10,716 nt of DNA, taken from Micrococcales bacterium (GTDB taxonomy: Bacteria > Actinomycetota > Actinomycetes > Actinomycetales > Dermatophilaceae). The translations under genes were made by a program, and so were the position numbers. Under the pieces are notes generated by a model. It did no database searches and had not been told where the DNA came from. It worked only from the letters and a program-made list of their open reading frames with translations. Location of the stretch: NCBI GenBank assembly GCA_030452775.1, contig JAKDLQ010000066.1, forward strand, positions 1 to 10,716, written 5' to 3'. Below, piece by piece: positions 1 to 8,814 of this stretch (positions are counted from its first letter, which is position 1; the number at the start of each line of letters is the position of its first letter).

Positions 1-2346
1 CCCCGGCGCGACCGAACCAACCGGGATCCCACCGGAACCGATCGCTCCAGCGGACGCCCCACCGGAGCCGACCGGCCCGTCCCTCGACTCCGCCGCCATC
101 GAGTCCTTCCTCGGCGGGCGCAACGGACAGCCGCACGACCTGCTCGGGCATCACGTGGGGCCAGGTGGTCTGACGATCACCTGCTTCCGGCCGATGGCGC
201 GGTCCGTGGCCGCCCGCCTCGACTCCGGTGACCGGGTCGAGCTGCAGCACATCCGTGACGGCATCTGGTCGATGACCTCACCGGACTTCGGCACCACCCA
301 CGACTACCGACTACTCATCACCTATGACGACGGGATCGAGCACGAGCAGGACGACCCCTACCGCTTCGCCCCGACTCTCGGCGAGACCGACCGCTATCTG
401 TTCAACGAGGGGCGCCACGAGCAGCTCTGGACCGTCCTCGGCTCACATGTGCGGCGCTACACCGGCCCGATGGGGGAGGTCTCGGGGGTGTCCTTCGCCG
501 TCTGGGCGCCCCGGGCCCGTGCCGTGCACGTCATCGGAGACTTCAACGGCTGGGACCGCCGCACCCACCCGATGCGCGCCCTGGGCCAGAGTGGCGTCTG
601 GGAGCTGTTCCTGCCCGGCGCGAGCGAGGGGATGAACTACCAGTTCGCGGTCCGCGGCGTGGACGACATCGTGCGGCTCAAGTGCGATCCGATGGCCCAG
701 ATGACGGAGGTTGCCCCGAAGCAGTCCGCCATCGTCACCAAGTCCCACTACGAGTGGCACGACGAGACGTGGCTGCACCAGCGCGCCGCCTCGACGGTCC
801 ACGACCAGCCGATGAGCATCTACGAGGTACACGTCGGCTCGTGGCGTCAGGGCCTCGGCTACGCGGGTCTCGCTGAGGAGCTGGTCGGCTACGTGCGAGA
901 CCTCGGCTACACCCACGTCGAGTTCCTCCCCGTCATGGAGCATCCCTACGTCCCTTCGTGGGGCTACCACGTGACCGGCTACTTCGCCCCAAGCTCACGC
1001 TGGGGCACGCCCGACGACTTCCGCCACCTCGTCGACCGGCTGCACCAGGCCGGCATCGGCGTCCTGCTCGACTGGGTGCCGGGCCACTTCGCCACGGATG
1101 AGTGGGCACTCGCCCGCTTCGATGGCCTGCCGTTGTACGAGCACCCGGACCGGCGACGCGGCTGGCATGCCGAGTGGGGGTCGAACATCTTCGACTACGG
1201 CCGCAACGAGGTCCGCAACTTCCTTGTCGCCAATGCGATCTACTGGCTCGAGGAGTTCCATATCGACGGCCTGCGAGTCGACGGCGTGGCCTCGATGCTG
1301 CACCTCGACTACGGACGGGGGCCGGGCGAGTGGGAGCCCAACATCCGTGGTGGCAACGAGAACCTCGAGGCGATCCGCCTCGTCCAGGAAGCCAACGCCA
1401 CCGCCTACAAGCGCGTGCCCGGGATCGTCATGATCGCCGAGGAGTCCACGTCCTGGCCGGGGGTCACCGCATCGACGAGCAGGGGCGGGCTCGGCTTCGG
1501 CCTCAAGTGGAACATGGGGTGGATGAACGACTCCTTGCGCTATCTCGGGATGGACCCGATCTATCGCAGCCACCACCATGGCAAGATCACGTTCTCGCTC
1601 ATGTACGCGTTCAGCGAGAACTACCTCCTGCCGATCAGCCACGACGAGGTCGTCCACGGCAAGGGCTCCCTGCTGCGCAAGTCACCTGGCTCGCGCGAAC
1701 AGCAGGTAGCCACCCTGCGCGCCTTCCTCGCCTATCTGTGGTGCCACCCCGGAAAGCAGCTGCTCTTCATGGGCTGCGAGTTCGGCCAGGAGTCCGAGTG
1801 GTCGGATGGGCGCAGCCTCGACTGGTGGCTCCTCGACCAACCGTTGCATCAGCGGGCGCAGGCGATGGTGGGCGACCTCAACGCGATCTACCGAGCCCAG
1901 CCCGCCCTGTGGGAGTTGGACAGCGACCCCGCCGGCTTCGAGTGGATCAACGCCAACGACGCCGGCGGCAACACCTTCTCGTGGCTGCGCTTCGGCCGGG
2001 GCGATCACGCCACGGATGCACCCGTCATCGCGTGCGTCATGAACTTCAGCGGCGCGACGCACGAGCCCTATCGCATCGGTGTTCCCCGCGCAGGAGGATG
2101 GAAGGTCATCCTCGACACCGCCGGCTACCACCCGGGAGCACCGAGCAGTGCCGGAGTGGTCATCGAGGCGCAGCAGACGCCGACCAGCGGCCAACCGTAT
2201 GCCGTTGACGTGACCGTGCCCCGGTTGTCGACCGTGTGGCTCGCCCCCGAGACGACCACACAGACGACCACAAAGACGACCACCGAGGCCGGCCCCGCAC
2301 GAGCCGCCGACGCGAGCCGCCGGCATGACAGCAAGGACGTGACGAC

Positions 2347-2350
<4 letters not shown>
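1..2350 (+). CDS. glgB: 1,4-alpha-glucan branching enzyme GlgB, 5'-truncated by window edge
   Basis: Cuts alpha-1,4-glucan chains and re-attaches them by alpha-1,6 links, making glycogen-type branches in the cytoplasm. The reading frame is open from base 2. A GTG at 155 is not the real start, because conserved GlgB N-terminal sequence (FLGGRNGQPHDLLGHH) lies before it, and before that a Pro/Ala/Glu-rich linker runs off the edge. About 782 codons are visible. Counting from the first visible codon: an N-terminal beta domain, a CBM48 module near 162-245 (FAVWAPRA, GDFNGWD), then the GH13 barrel with region I DWVPGHF, region II GLRVDG (nucleophile Asp427), region III IAEEST (acid/base Glu480) and region IV ISHDEVVHGK (Asp548). 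The catalytic triad is intact. The C-terminus carries a Thr-rich tail beyond the family core. The stop TGA overlaps the pgm start as ATGA, so the two are translationally coupled. Family assignment is near certain; only the true start is unknown. Confidence 0.97.
2249..2284 (+). repeat. Three 12-bp in-frame tandem repeats in the glgB tail
   Basis: Three consecutive units of NAG ACG ACC ACM encode ETTT-QTTT-KTTT just after the last conserved GlgB residues (LSTVWLAPE). The unit length is a multiple of three, so copy-number change would keep the frame. The tail after it (about 20 residues, Ala/Arg-rich, ending DSKDVTT) looks disordered and non-conserved. Confidence 0.75.
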
Positions 2351-3996
<1,646 letters not shown>

Positions 3997-4019
3997 GCCG
4001 GAACGGCGCCACGTCCGGC
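3997..4019. terminator. Weak hairpin in the pgm/esterase convergent gap
   Basis: GCCGGA (3997-4002) can pair with TCCGGC (4014-4019) around an 11-nt loop that contains GGCGCC. It begins immediately after the pgm stop, in the 38-nt gap between two converging genes, where a shared terminator is expected. There is no T-run on either strand, so at best it is a non-canonical terminator. Confidence 0.3.
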
Positions 4020-4034
4020 CTCGGTGCCGGTGAG

Positions 4035-5078
4035 CTAGCTCGGTTCCGCCTCGGGCGCGATGCGCCGCGCCAACCAGGCCAGGGCGGCGGGGTAGCGATA
4101 GTCGATGCCGCCATGACCGGCGTCGAACAACTCGAAGTGGATTCGGTCCTCGGCCAGCCCCGCGCGGGTGACCTCGCGGTGGAACGCCTCGGCGCCGATG
4201 TCGAGGAACCACTCGTCCCGGGTGCCCGCGTCGATCCATACCCCCCGCCACGACCGTACGGCCTCGGAGTGCTGCTGGACCATGCGCACCGGGTCCCACT
4301 CGAGCCAGCGCTGCCACACCGGGGGGATGAGCTGACCGGTCACCGGGTCGAAGGGCAGCATCGGCGTGCCGTCCAGGGCAGCGGAGAAGCAGGCCGAGAC
4401 CCCGAGGATCATCAGCAACGCCTGGTCGGCCTCTTTCGTGAAGGCGGTGCGAGCGCGGAAGTCCTCCCACCACCGCTGGATGTCGCCGTCGTAGTCCCGG
4501 AGCAGTCGCACCGCCTTGGCGAACTCCGGCACGTAGCAGAACTCGTAGAGCGAGTCCCCGGCGTGGGTGGCCAGCGCTGCGAAGAGGTCTGGGCGCAGCA
4601 TCGGCGTGATCATGGCGCCGAACCCGCCGCTCGACTTGCCGCTGATGGCGCGGTTTTCCGGGCGGGCCACGGTGCGGTAGTGGCGGTCGACGAAGGGCAC
4701 GACCTCGTCACAGAGGTAGGTGTGGTATTTCCCGGTTCCCGGCGAGTCGACGAACTGGCTGCCGCCGTAGGCCGTCCAGGCATCGACATACACCACGATC
4801 GTCGGCGGCGCCTGCTCCGAGGCGAAAACAGCGTCAGCGGTCTCGACGAACGGCTGTCGGAACGGGGTGCGATTGCGCCACATGCTCAGCTGGCCGGTGT
4901 AGCCCTGGATGACGTAGACCGAGGCGTAGCGACGGCCGGCCTCGTCGTCGTAGCCCGGCGGGACGTAGACCCAGAGCGGTCGCTCGTGCGGGTCGTCCAA
5001 CGGGTTGCCCCGCAGCGCCGTGCTGTCGATGACGTGCTCGTCGATCCGTCCTGCCATGTCCGCTGACCAGGGAAGCAT
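4035..5078 (-). CDS. Esterase-D/Fes-family alpha/beta hydrolase
   Basis: A cytoplasmic serine hydrolase of the 'putative esterase' fold (PF00756-type, which includes esterase D, enterochelin esterase-like and mycolyltransferase proteins). With the 353-residue longest-frame numbering: LWVYVPPGY (41-49) and VYVIQGYTG (60-68) form the first strands and oxyanion region, GKSSGG (153-158) is the nucleophile elbow with Ser155, Asp294 in GTRDEWF is the likely acid, and His328 in DAGHGG the likely base. About 100 residues between elbow and acid probably form a cap. There is no signal peptide. The longest frame begins at GTG 5096, but neither it nor ATG 5057 has a Shine-Dalgarno. ATG 5078 was chosen because a TACCGT hexamer lies 6 nt before it; removing the first six residues loses nothing conserved. 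The stop is TAG. The substrate cannot be read from sequence. Confidence 0.85.
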   Translation of the reverse strand: MLPWSADMAGRIDEHVIDSTALRGNPLDDPHERPLWVYVPPGYDDEAGRRYASVYVIQGYTGQLSMWRNRTPFRQPFVETADAVFASEQAPPTIVVYVDAWTAYGGSQFVDSPGTGKYHTYLCDEVVPFVDRHYRTVARPENRAISGKSSGGFGAMITPMLRPDLFAALATHAGDSLYEFCYVPEFAKAVRLLRDYDGDIQRWWEDFRARTAFTKEADQALLMILGVSACFSAALDGTPMLPFDPVTGQLIPPVWQRWLEWDPVRMVQQHSEAVRSWRGVWIDAGTRDEWFLDIGAEAFHREVTRAGLAEDRIHFELFDAGHGGIDYRYPAALAWLARRIAPEAEPS

Positions 5079-5084
5079 ACGAGC

Positions 5085-5090
5085 ACGGTA
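5085..5090 (-). promoter_or_regulatory. Candidate -10 (TACCGT) for a leaderless esterase mRNA
   Basis: On the minus strand TACCGT is followed by six bases and then ATG 5078. This matches the TAnnnT-N6-ATG layout of leaderless actinobacterial transcripts. No convincing -35 is visible. The alternative GTG start at 5096 would put this hexamer inside the gene. Confidence 0.35.
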
Positions 5091-5171
5091 GGACACCTGC
5101 CGGGCCCAGTGGCGCTAACTGCCGGCGGCTCCTTCGCTCAGCTCACTCCGACAGACAATGGATCGCGTCGC

Positions 5172-6125
5172 TCAGAAGAGCGCGCTCATGAGGGACTTGC
5201 GCGCCTTGACGACCCGTTCGTCCGTGACCCCGACGATCTCGAAGAGCTCGACGAGGTGCTCGCGGGCCTTGTCGCGGTCGGCATCGCTCGTCACCCGCAC
5301 CGTGTCGATGAGTCGCACGAAGGCGTCCATGATGTGACCGCCGAGCAGGTCGAGGTCGGCGACGAGCAGCTGCGCGTCGACGTCGCGGGGCGCGGCTGCG
5401 GCCGCGGCACGAGCCGCAGTCGTGTCCGCCTCGGCGGTGCGCTGCATGAGGCCCACCTGCGCGAGGCCGAGCTTGGCGTCCGCGTCGGCCGGGTTCTGCG
5501 CCAGGGCCTCCTGGTAGGCGGCCGCGGCCCCCTTGAGGTCGTCCGCCTCGATCGCGTCGTAGGCCCGCTGGTGCAGTGGAGGCAGCGGCGGTTCCGTGGG
5601 CTCCTCATCGGCGTCGACAGATGCGGTGGCGGCCCCCGGAACCTGGCCGGTGACACCGTGCTGAGCGGCCAGATCGAGCACCTGGTCGATCACCGCGGCG
5701 ACCTGAGCCTCCGGTTGGATGCCTTCGAAGAGCGGTACCGGCTGCCCCGCGACGAAGGCGAACGAGACGGGTACCGCCTCGACACGGAAGGCCTGCAGAA
5801 CCGCGGGGTTGTGGTCGACGTCGATCGTGACGAGCTGGAAGCGCCCCGCGTAGCGCTGGGCCACGGCGGTCACCGTCGTCACGAAGTCGGCCGACTGGGC
5901 GAGCCGGGAGGACCAGAGCACCATGACGATGGGGTAGGTCGTGCTGGCCGTCACCACGTCACGGATGGAGGCGTCAGATCCTTCGATGACGTAGCCGGTA
6001 GTGGCTCCCGATGCCTCGCCCTGGCGGCCGCCTGTCCCCTGTCCAGGCGTGGCCGCAGGTCTCTTGAAGGACGACAGGTCGACGGCTCCGCGCAGGGCCG
6101 CCGCGGTGAAGGGCTGTTGGGTCAT
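5172..6125 (-). CDS. cnoX: YbbN/CnoX-like thioredoxin-fold TPR protein lacking cysteines
   Basis: Belongs to the YbbN/CnoX group: an N-terminal thioredoxin fold followed by TPR repeats, acting in E. coli as a cytosolic holdase (chaperedoxin). With the 317-residue form: a flexible Gly/Ala-rich leader (about 22-45), the thioredoxin domain about 45-150 with the active-site-equivalent WSSRLAQS (71-78), the cis-proline AVPVSF (Pro119), an acidic/proline linker (170-183), and TPR helices from 185 to the end, closing with the typical VVKARKSLMSALF. Neither active-site cysteine is present and the protein has no Cys at all, so it cannot do thiol-disulfide exchange. An ATG at 6134 is also in frame, but AGGA at 6134-6137 is placed 8 nt before ATG 6125, and MTQQPFTAAALRGAVDL looks like the natural N-terminus. 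It follows the lipoprotein gene by 15 nt. The fold call is strong; the function is inferred. Confidence 0.87.
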   Translation of the reverse strand: MTQQPFTAAALRGAVDLSSFKRPAATPGQGTGGRQGEASGATTGYVIEGSDASIRDVVTASTTYPIVMVLWSSRLAQSADFVTTVTAVAQRYAGRFQLVTIDVDHNPAVLQAFRVEAVPVSFAFVAGQPVPLFEGIQPEAQVAAVIDQVLDLAAQHGVTGQVPGAATASVDADEEPTEPPLPPLHQRAYDAIEADDLKGAAAAYQEALAQNPADADAKLGLAQVGLMQRTAEADTTAARAAAAAAPRDVDAQLLVADLDLLGGHIMDAFVRLIDTVRVTSDADRDKAREHLVELFEIVGVTDERVVKARKSLMSALF

Positions 6126-6133
6126 GAGATCCA

Positions 6134-6137
6134 TCCT
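6134..6137 (-). promoter_or_regulatory. AGGA ribosome binding site deciding the cnoX-like start
   Basis: AGGA is spaced 8 nt from ATG 6125 but abuts or overlaps ATG 6134, so it can serve only the downstream start. It lies directly after the TGA of the upstream lipoprotein gene (6141-6143), supporting coupled translation. Confidence 0.55.
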
Positions 6138-6140
6138 GCC

Positions 6141-7124
6141 TCAGCGGCCGGAGCCGTCGACGAGCTGGTCCGCTGCGGCCACGATCTCGGCCTTCCCTGT
6201 TTGGGGGATGACCATCGCGAGGATCTCGTTGGAGGTGAGCTTGGCCTCGGAGGTGATCGACTTGATCCCCGTCAGGGCGGTGAAGTCCTTGCCGGGCTTC
6301 AGCTTGGTCGGGCTGCGCCACGCGATCGTCTCGTCCCGCACGAGGTTGGCGAAGACGACCGCACCCTTGTCGCCTCCCAGCCGGAAGCCACCGAGCACAC
6401 CCCCGGGGGTGTGCGTCTGGGTGTAGACGGCGACCGATCCGAGGGCCTTGGCCTGATCCTTGGCAGCCTTGCGCAACTGCTCGCTCCACGCATCCGGGTC
6501 GAGCAGGTCGCTCGGCTCGGGATCGGGATACTTCACCGATCCGGCGAACGCCGTGACGACCTCGTCCGGTGTCGCGGCCAGCCCTGAGCCATCCCCTAGC
6601 GGCGCCGAGCCCTCATCGACCGGAGCGAGCGCCTCGATCGTCGCGCCCGGGAGCAGCGGCGTCACCGCGGCAGCCTTGAAGTCCTCTCCGGCCTGCTCCG
6701 ACACGAGCAGGACGAGGACCGCTGCCTTCGACTGTTTGAGGGTCGTCTTCGCGAGGATCTGGTGCGGCCACTGCTGACCACGGGAGATGGCAAGGACCTC
6801 GATGCCCTCGGTGGAGAGCTGTTTGGCTGCCCTCTCCTTGGCAGTGTGGCCAGGCGCGACCTTGGCCCAGGCGTTCGCCGACTCCAGAGCCGGCCCGACA
6901 TAGACCTCGGCTCGCGCCTTGGCGCCGCCCTTCGTCACGTCCGAGGTCGCCTGTGCCACCTCGGTCACCACGGAGGTGGCGGTCGTGGTAGCGACGCTCG
7001 GGGCCACGGCAGGCGTCGGCGCGGAGTCCGACCCGTCGCCCCCATTCCCGGTGCAGGCGGCGAGACTGACGGCGCAGAGCAACGCGGTCAGGACGCCGTG
7101 GCGTCGGGTGGAGGGACGGTGCAT
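6141..7124 (-). CDS. Uncharacterised secreted lipoprotein
   Basis: A 327-residue protein with a clear bacterial lipoprotein signal: basic n-region (HRPSTRRHG), hydrophobic stretch (VLTALLCAVSL) and lipobox LAAC with Cys24 as the lipidated residue. It should be anchored on the outer face of the membrane. After it comes a Gly/Ser/Thr/Pro/Val-rich low-complexity linker (about 25-62), then about 265 residues with no further membrane segment. The visible pattern is two alpha/beta halves (about 68-170 and 185-320), the second with VAVYTQTHTPGG, GAVVFANLV and a C-terminal helix. I do not recognise a named family with certainty; from memory it recalls uncharacterised actinobacterial lipoproteins with DUF8094-like domains. 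The in-frame upstream extension to 7304 was rejected because it would bury the signal peptide; GAAAGG at 7132-7137 lies 7 nt before ATG 7124. It heads an operon with the CnoX-like gene. Confidence 0.88.
   Translation of the reverse strand: MHRPSTRRHGVLTALLCAVSLAACTGNGGDGSDSAPTPAVAPSVATTTATSVVTEVAQATSDVTKGGAKARAEVYVGPALESANAWAKVAPGHTAKERAAKQLSTEGIEVLAISRGQQWPHQILAKTTLKQSKAAVLVLLVSEQAGEDFKAAAVTPLLPGATIEALAPVDEGSAPLGDGSGLAATPDEVVTAFAGSVKYPDPEPSDLLDPDAWSEQLRKAAKDQAKALGSVAVYTQTHTPGGVLGGFRLGGDKGAVVFANLVRDETIAWRSPTKLKPGKDFTALTGIKSITSEAKLTSNEILAMVIPQTGKAEIVAAADQLVDGSGR
6395..6414. repeat. Perfect 20-bp palindrome inside the lipoprotein gene
   Basis: GCACACCCCC is followed immediately by its exact reverse complement, with no loop base. 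It encodes the THTPGGV turn near residues 237-243 of the lipoprotein. No function is evident; it could be a coding coincidence or a protein-binding site. Confidence 0.6.
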
Positions 7125-7177
7125 GAGGAGGCCTTTCGGTGCACGGTGGGATGGCCGGGCGGACCGAGCCAGGCTCC

Positions 7178-7208
7178 ACGATACGCAGCACCTACCCTGC
7201 GGGATCAA
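7178..7208 (-). promoter_or_regulatory. Candidate promoter of the lipoprotein-cnoX operon
   Basis: On the minus strand TTGATC (7203-7208) and TATCGT (7178-7183) are separated by 19 nt, resembling a sigma-70-type -35/-10 with a slightly long spacer. It would start a leader of roughly 45 nt that carries the GAAAGG ribosome binding site. The rest of the 255-nt gap 7125-7379 shows nothing else clear apart from the hairpin near 7349. Confidence 0.35.
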
Positions 7209-7344
7209 ATCGGCGCAGCCCCAGCCGCCGGTGACCCACCACCATCCGGCGACGTGCCGCGGCGGACCATGCGGATCTCGGGCGTCCTGGACCACGAACC
7301 TCACGCCAGACCTGGATGTGAACCCGGGCCGAGCTCGTCACAGT

Positions 7345-7367
7345 CCCCGATCGCGAGCGGGGCGATC
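7345..7367 (-). terminator. Two mutually exclusive hairpins after the thiamine-binding-protein gene
   Basis: GATCGC/GCGATC (7349-7354 with 7362-7367, 7-nt loop) and CCCCG/CGGGG (7345-7349 with 7358-7362, 8-nt loop) overlap and cannot form together. They begin 13 nt past the stop of the minus-strand gene ending at 7380. No T-run follows, so termination is only a possibility. Confidence 0.3.
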
Positions 7368-7379
7368 CGCCATGGGGAG

Positions 7380-7694
7380 TCAGCGCTCAGCCTGCGCATG
7401 GATCGCAGCCTCGAGGCGCTCGAGCTTCCCATCGAGCTCCCCGCTCCGACCGGGACGGATGTCCGCCTTGAGGACGAGCGCCACGCGCGGCGCGGACTCG
7501 GCGAGCGTGTCGCAGCACCGTTTGACGAGCGCCATGCATTCGTCCCACTCCCCCTCGATCGTCGTGAACATCGCGTCGGTGCGGTGCGGCAGGCCGGAGT
7601 CGCGCACGATCTGGATGGCGCGGGCCACGGCGTCACCGACGGAGCCGGTCTCGTCGGCAGCTACGGACGGGGCTACGGAGAAGGCGATCAGCAT
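7380..7694 (-). CDS. MTH1187/YqgV-type thiamine-binding-like protein (DUF77)
   Basis: A 104-residue soluble protein of the MTH1187/YkoF-like fold (Pfam Thiamine_BP, formerly DUF77), a small ferredoxin-like alpha/beta protein that forms tetramers; some members bind thiamine or thiazole/pyrimidine moieties, but the cellular role is mostly unknown. The family hallmarks are visible: N-terminal MLIAFSVAPS, the central GLPHRTDAMFTTIEGEWDE (34-52) and PRVALVLKADIRPG (69-82). The length matches the family's ~100 residues. A longer frame to 7793 adds Arg-rich sequence and runs through the 13-bp repeats, so ATG 7694 was chosen. GAGGA abuts that ATG, too close for normal Shine-Dalgarno use, and a TACGGT hexamer 6 nt upstream suggests a leaderless mRNA. 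It is downstream of and co-oriented with meaB (127-nt gap). Three cysteines (53, 60, 61) cluster in one helix. Confidence 0.9.
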   Translation of the reverse strand: MLIAFSVAPSVAADETGSVGDAVARAIQIVRDSGLPHRTDAMFTTIEGEWDECMALVKRCCDTLAESAPRVALVLKADIRPGRSGELDGKLERLEAAIHAQAER

Positions 7695-7700
7695 TCCTCT

Positions 7701-7706
7701 ACCGTA
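7701..7706 (-). promoter_or_regulatory. Candidate -10 (TACGGT) for a leaderless mRNA
   Basis: On the minus strand TACGGT precedes ATG 7694 by exactly 6 nt. No -35 is recognisable at 16-19 nt; the nearest TTGCTC, inside the second tandem repeat, is 20 nt upstream. The adjacent repeats may substitute for a -35 as activator sites. Confidence 0.35.
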
Positions 7707-7745
7707 ACCATCCGAGCAAACCATCCGAGCAAACCACCCGAGCAG
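7707..7745. repeat. Three tandem 13-bp repeats upstream of the thiamine-binding-protein gene
   Basis: ACCATCCGAGCAA occurs twice exactly (7707-7719, 7720-7732), followed by ACCACCCGAGCAG (7733-7745, 11 of 13 identical). The 13-bp period is not a codon multiple and places the copies about 1.2 helical turns apart. The array abuts the candidate -10 of the gene starting at 7694, so direct-repeat operators or slippage-derived repeats are both possible. Confidence 0.7.
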
Positions 7746-7804
7746 ACCGATGATGCCCATCCGTGGACGGCGGCGCCGGCATGCCCGCGGCACAACGGAT
7801 CACG

Positions 7805-7867
7805 CCCGTATGCCGCTGCGTTCAGCGGTCGATATGCGAGATGAGAAGGTCGGCGGCGGCATACGGG
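7805..7867. repeat. 12-bp inverted repeat spanning the meaB stop codon
   Basis: CCCGTATGCCGC (7805-7816) and GCGGCATACGGG (7856-7867) are perfect inverted repeats 39 nt apart. They flank the meaB stop at 7822-7824, one arm in the coding end and one outside. Each arm contains the 10-mer GCGGCATACG or its complement, also found in the hairpin at 10117-10156. It could form a long-loop hairpin in the meaB transcript end. Confidence 0.55.
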
Positions 7868-8790
7868 TCGAGTGAGCCGTCGGCGACCCGCGAGGAGAGG
7901 CCGTCGACCCCGGTGTGCCCACCTACCTGGGACAGGCGCGAGCGCAGGGTGGCCAGGGCGATCCACTCGATCTCATCGGCGGCCCGACGCTCACGGCGCC
8001 GTCGCAGCTCACCGGTCGACGTGATGAAGGTCCGGTGCCGGTCGAGCGCGTCCATCACCGCATCGATACCATCGGCCTGCACGGCAACGGTCTTGAGGAC
8101 CGGAGGTCGCCAGAGCCCGGGGGCGGTCCGGTCGGCGAGCGAGATCATGTGCCTCAGGTCGTGCACGGTCGCATCGGCCCCGTCCCGGTCGGCCTTGTTG
8201 ACGACGAAGACGTCCCCGATCTCGAGGATGCCGGCCTTGGCCGCCTGGATCCCATCGCCCATGCCGGGCGCGAGCAGCACCACCGAGGTGTCCGCGAGCC
8301 CGGCCACCTCGACCTCGCTCTGCCCGACCCCGACGGTCTCGACGAGGACGACGTCGCACCCGGCCGCGTCGAGCACCCGGATCGCCTGCGGCGTCGCCCA
8401 GGACAGGCCCCCGAGGTGACCACGGGAGGCCATCGACCGGATGAAGACACCCGGGTCGGTCGAGTGCTCGGACATCCGGATCCGGTCCCCGAGCAGCGCC
8501 CCACCCGAGAACGGCGAGGACGGGTCGATCGCCAGCACCCCGATCCGCGACCCACGTGCCCGGAAGGCGCGCACGAGGGCCGTCGTCGAGGTGGACTTGC
8601 CCACGCCGGGAGCCCCGGTGAGCCCGATGACCCACGCCTCACCGGTGTGCGGAGCGAGCGCAGCCATCACCTCACGCAGGGCCGGGTGCGCGTCCTCGAC
8701 GAGCGAAACGAGCCGGCCCACGGCCCGCGCAGACCCCGCCCTGGCCGACTCGACCAGGGCGGGGACGTCGATGACACGCGGTGAACTCAC
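7822..8790 (-). CDS. meaB: MeaB (ArgK-type) GTPase, chaperone of methylmalonyl-CoA mutase
   Basis: G3E-family P-loop GTPase that gates cobalamin delivery to, and protects or reactivates, adenosylcobalamin-dependent methylmalonyl-CoA mutase; once mislabelled a LAO/AO transport kinase. The product has 322 residues, usual for the family. Visible motifs: Walker A GAPGVGKST (59-67), the family signature AIDPSSPFSGGALLGDRIRM (87-106), VETVGVGQSE (150-159) and the guanine-specificity NKAD (198-201). The C-terminal helices (about 255-322) correspond to the dimerisation region. It starts with GTG, 24 nt after the thiolase stop, with only a weak AGAG close by, so translation may depend on coupling to the upstream gene. 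The mutase subunits are not in the window; the divergent epimerase at 10231 supports the same pathway. A role with a related mutase (for example ethylmalonyl-CoA mutase) is also possible. Confidence 0.95.
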   Translation of the reverse strand: MSSPRVIDVPALVESARAGSARAVGRLVSLVEDAHPALREVMAALAPHTGEAWVIGLTGAPGVGKSTSTTALVRAFRARGSRIGVLAIDPSSPFSGGALLGDRIRMSEHSTDPGVFIRSMASRGHLGGLSWATPQAIRVLDAAGCDVVLVETVGVGQSEVEVAGLADTSVVLLAPGMGDGIQAAKAGILEIGDVFVVNKADRDGADATVHDLRHMISLADRTAPGLWRPPVLKTVAVQADGIDAVMDALDRHRTFITSTGELRRRRERRAADEIEWIALATLRSRLSQVGGHTGVDGLSSRVADGSLDPYAAADLLISHIDR

Positions 8791-8814
8791 CTCTGTGGCA
8801 AGCGGTTCCAGGCC

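Noticed and set aside
1102..2208. 368-codon plus-strand frame inside glgB
   Set aside because: It is Arg/Pro-rich, out of frame with GH13 regions I-IV, and has no motif.
5109..6587. 492-codon plus-strand open frame antisense to the cnoX-like and lipoprotein genes
   Set aside because: It covers two genes with clear domains on the other strand; its product is Arg/Gly/Asp/Val-rich with no recognisable motif, as expected for antisense frames in GC-rich DNA.
7125..7304. N-terminal extension of the lipoprotein to 7304
   Set aside because: It would place 60 Trp/Arg/Cys-rich residues before an obvious lipoprotein signal peptide, and the start at 7124 has a well-placed ribosome binding site.
7695..7793. 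N-terminal extension of the thiamine-binding-like protein to 7793
   Set aside because: It adds Arg-rich sequence translated through 13-bp repeats, and the family starts at MLIAFSV.
7707..7867. CRISPR array or phage attachment site near the 13-bp and inverted repeats
   Set aside because: The repeats are too short, have no spacers between copies, and no cas, integrase or tRNA gene is nearby.
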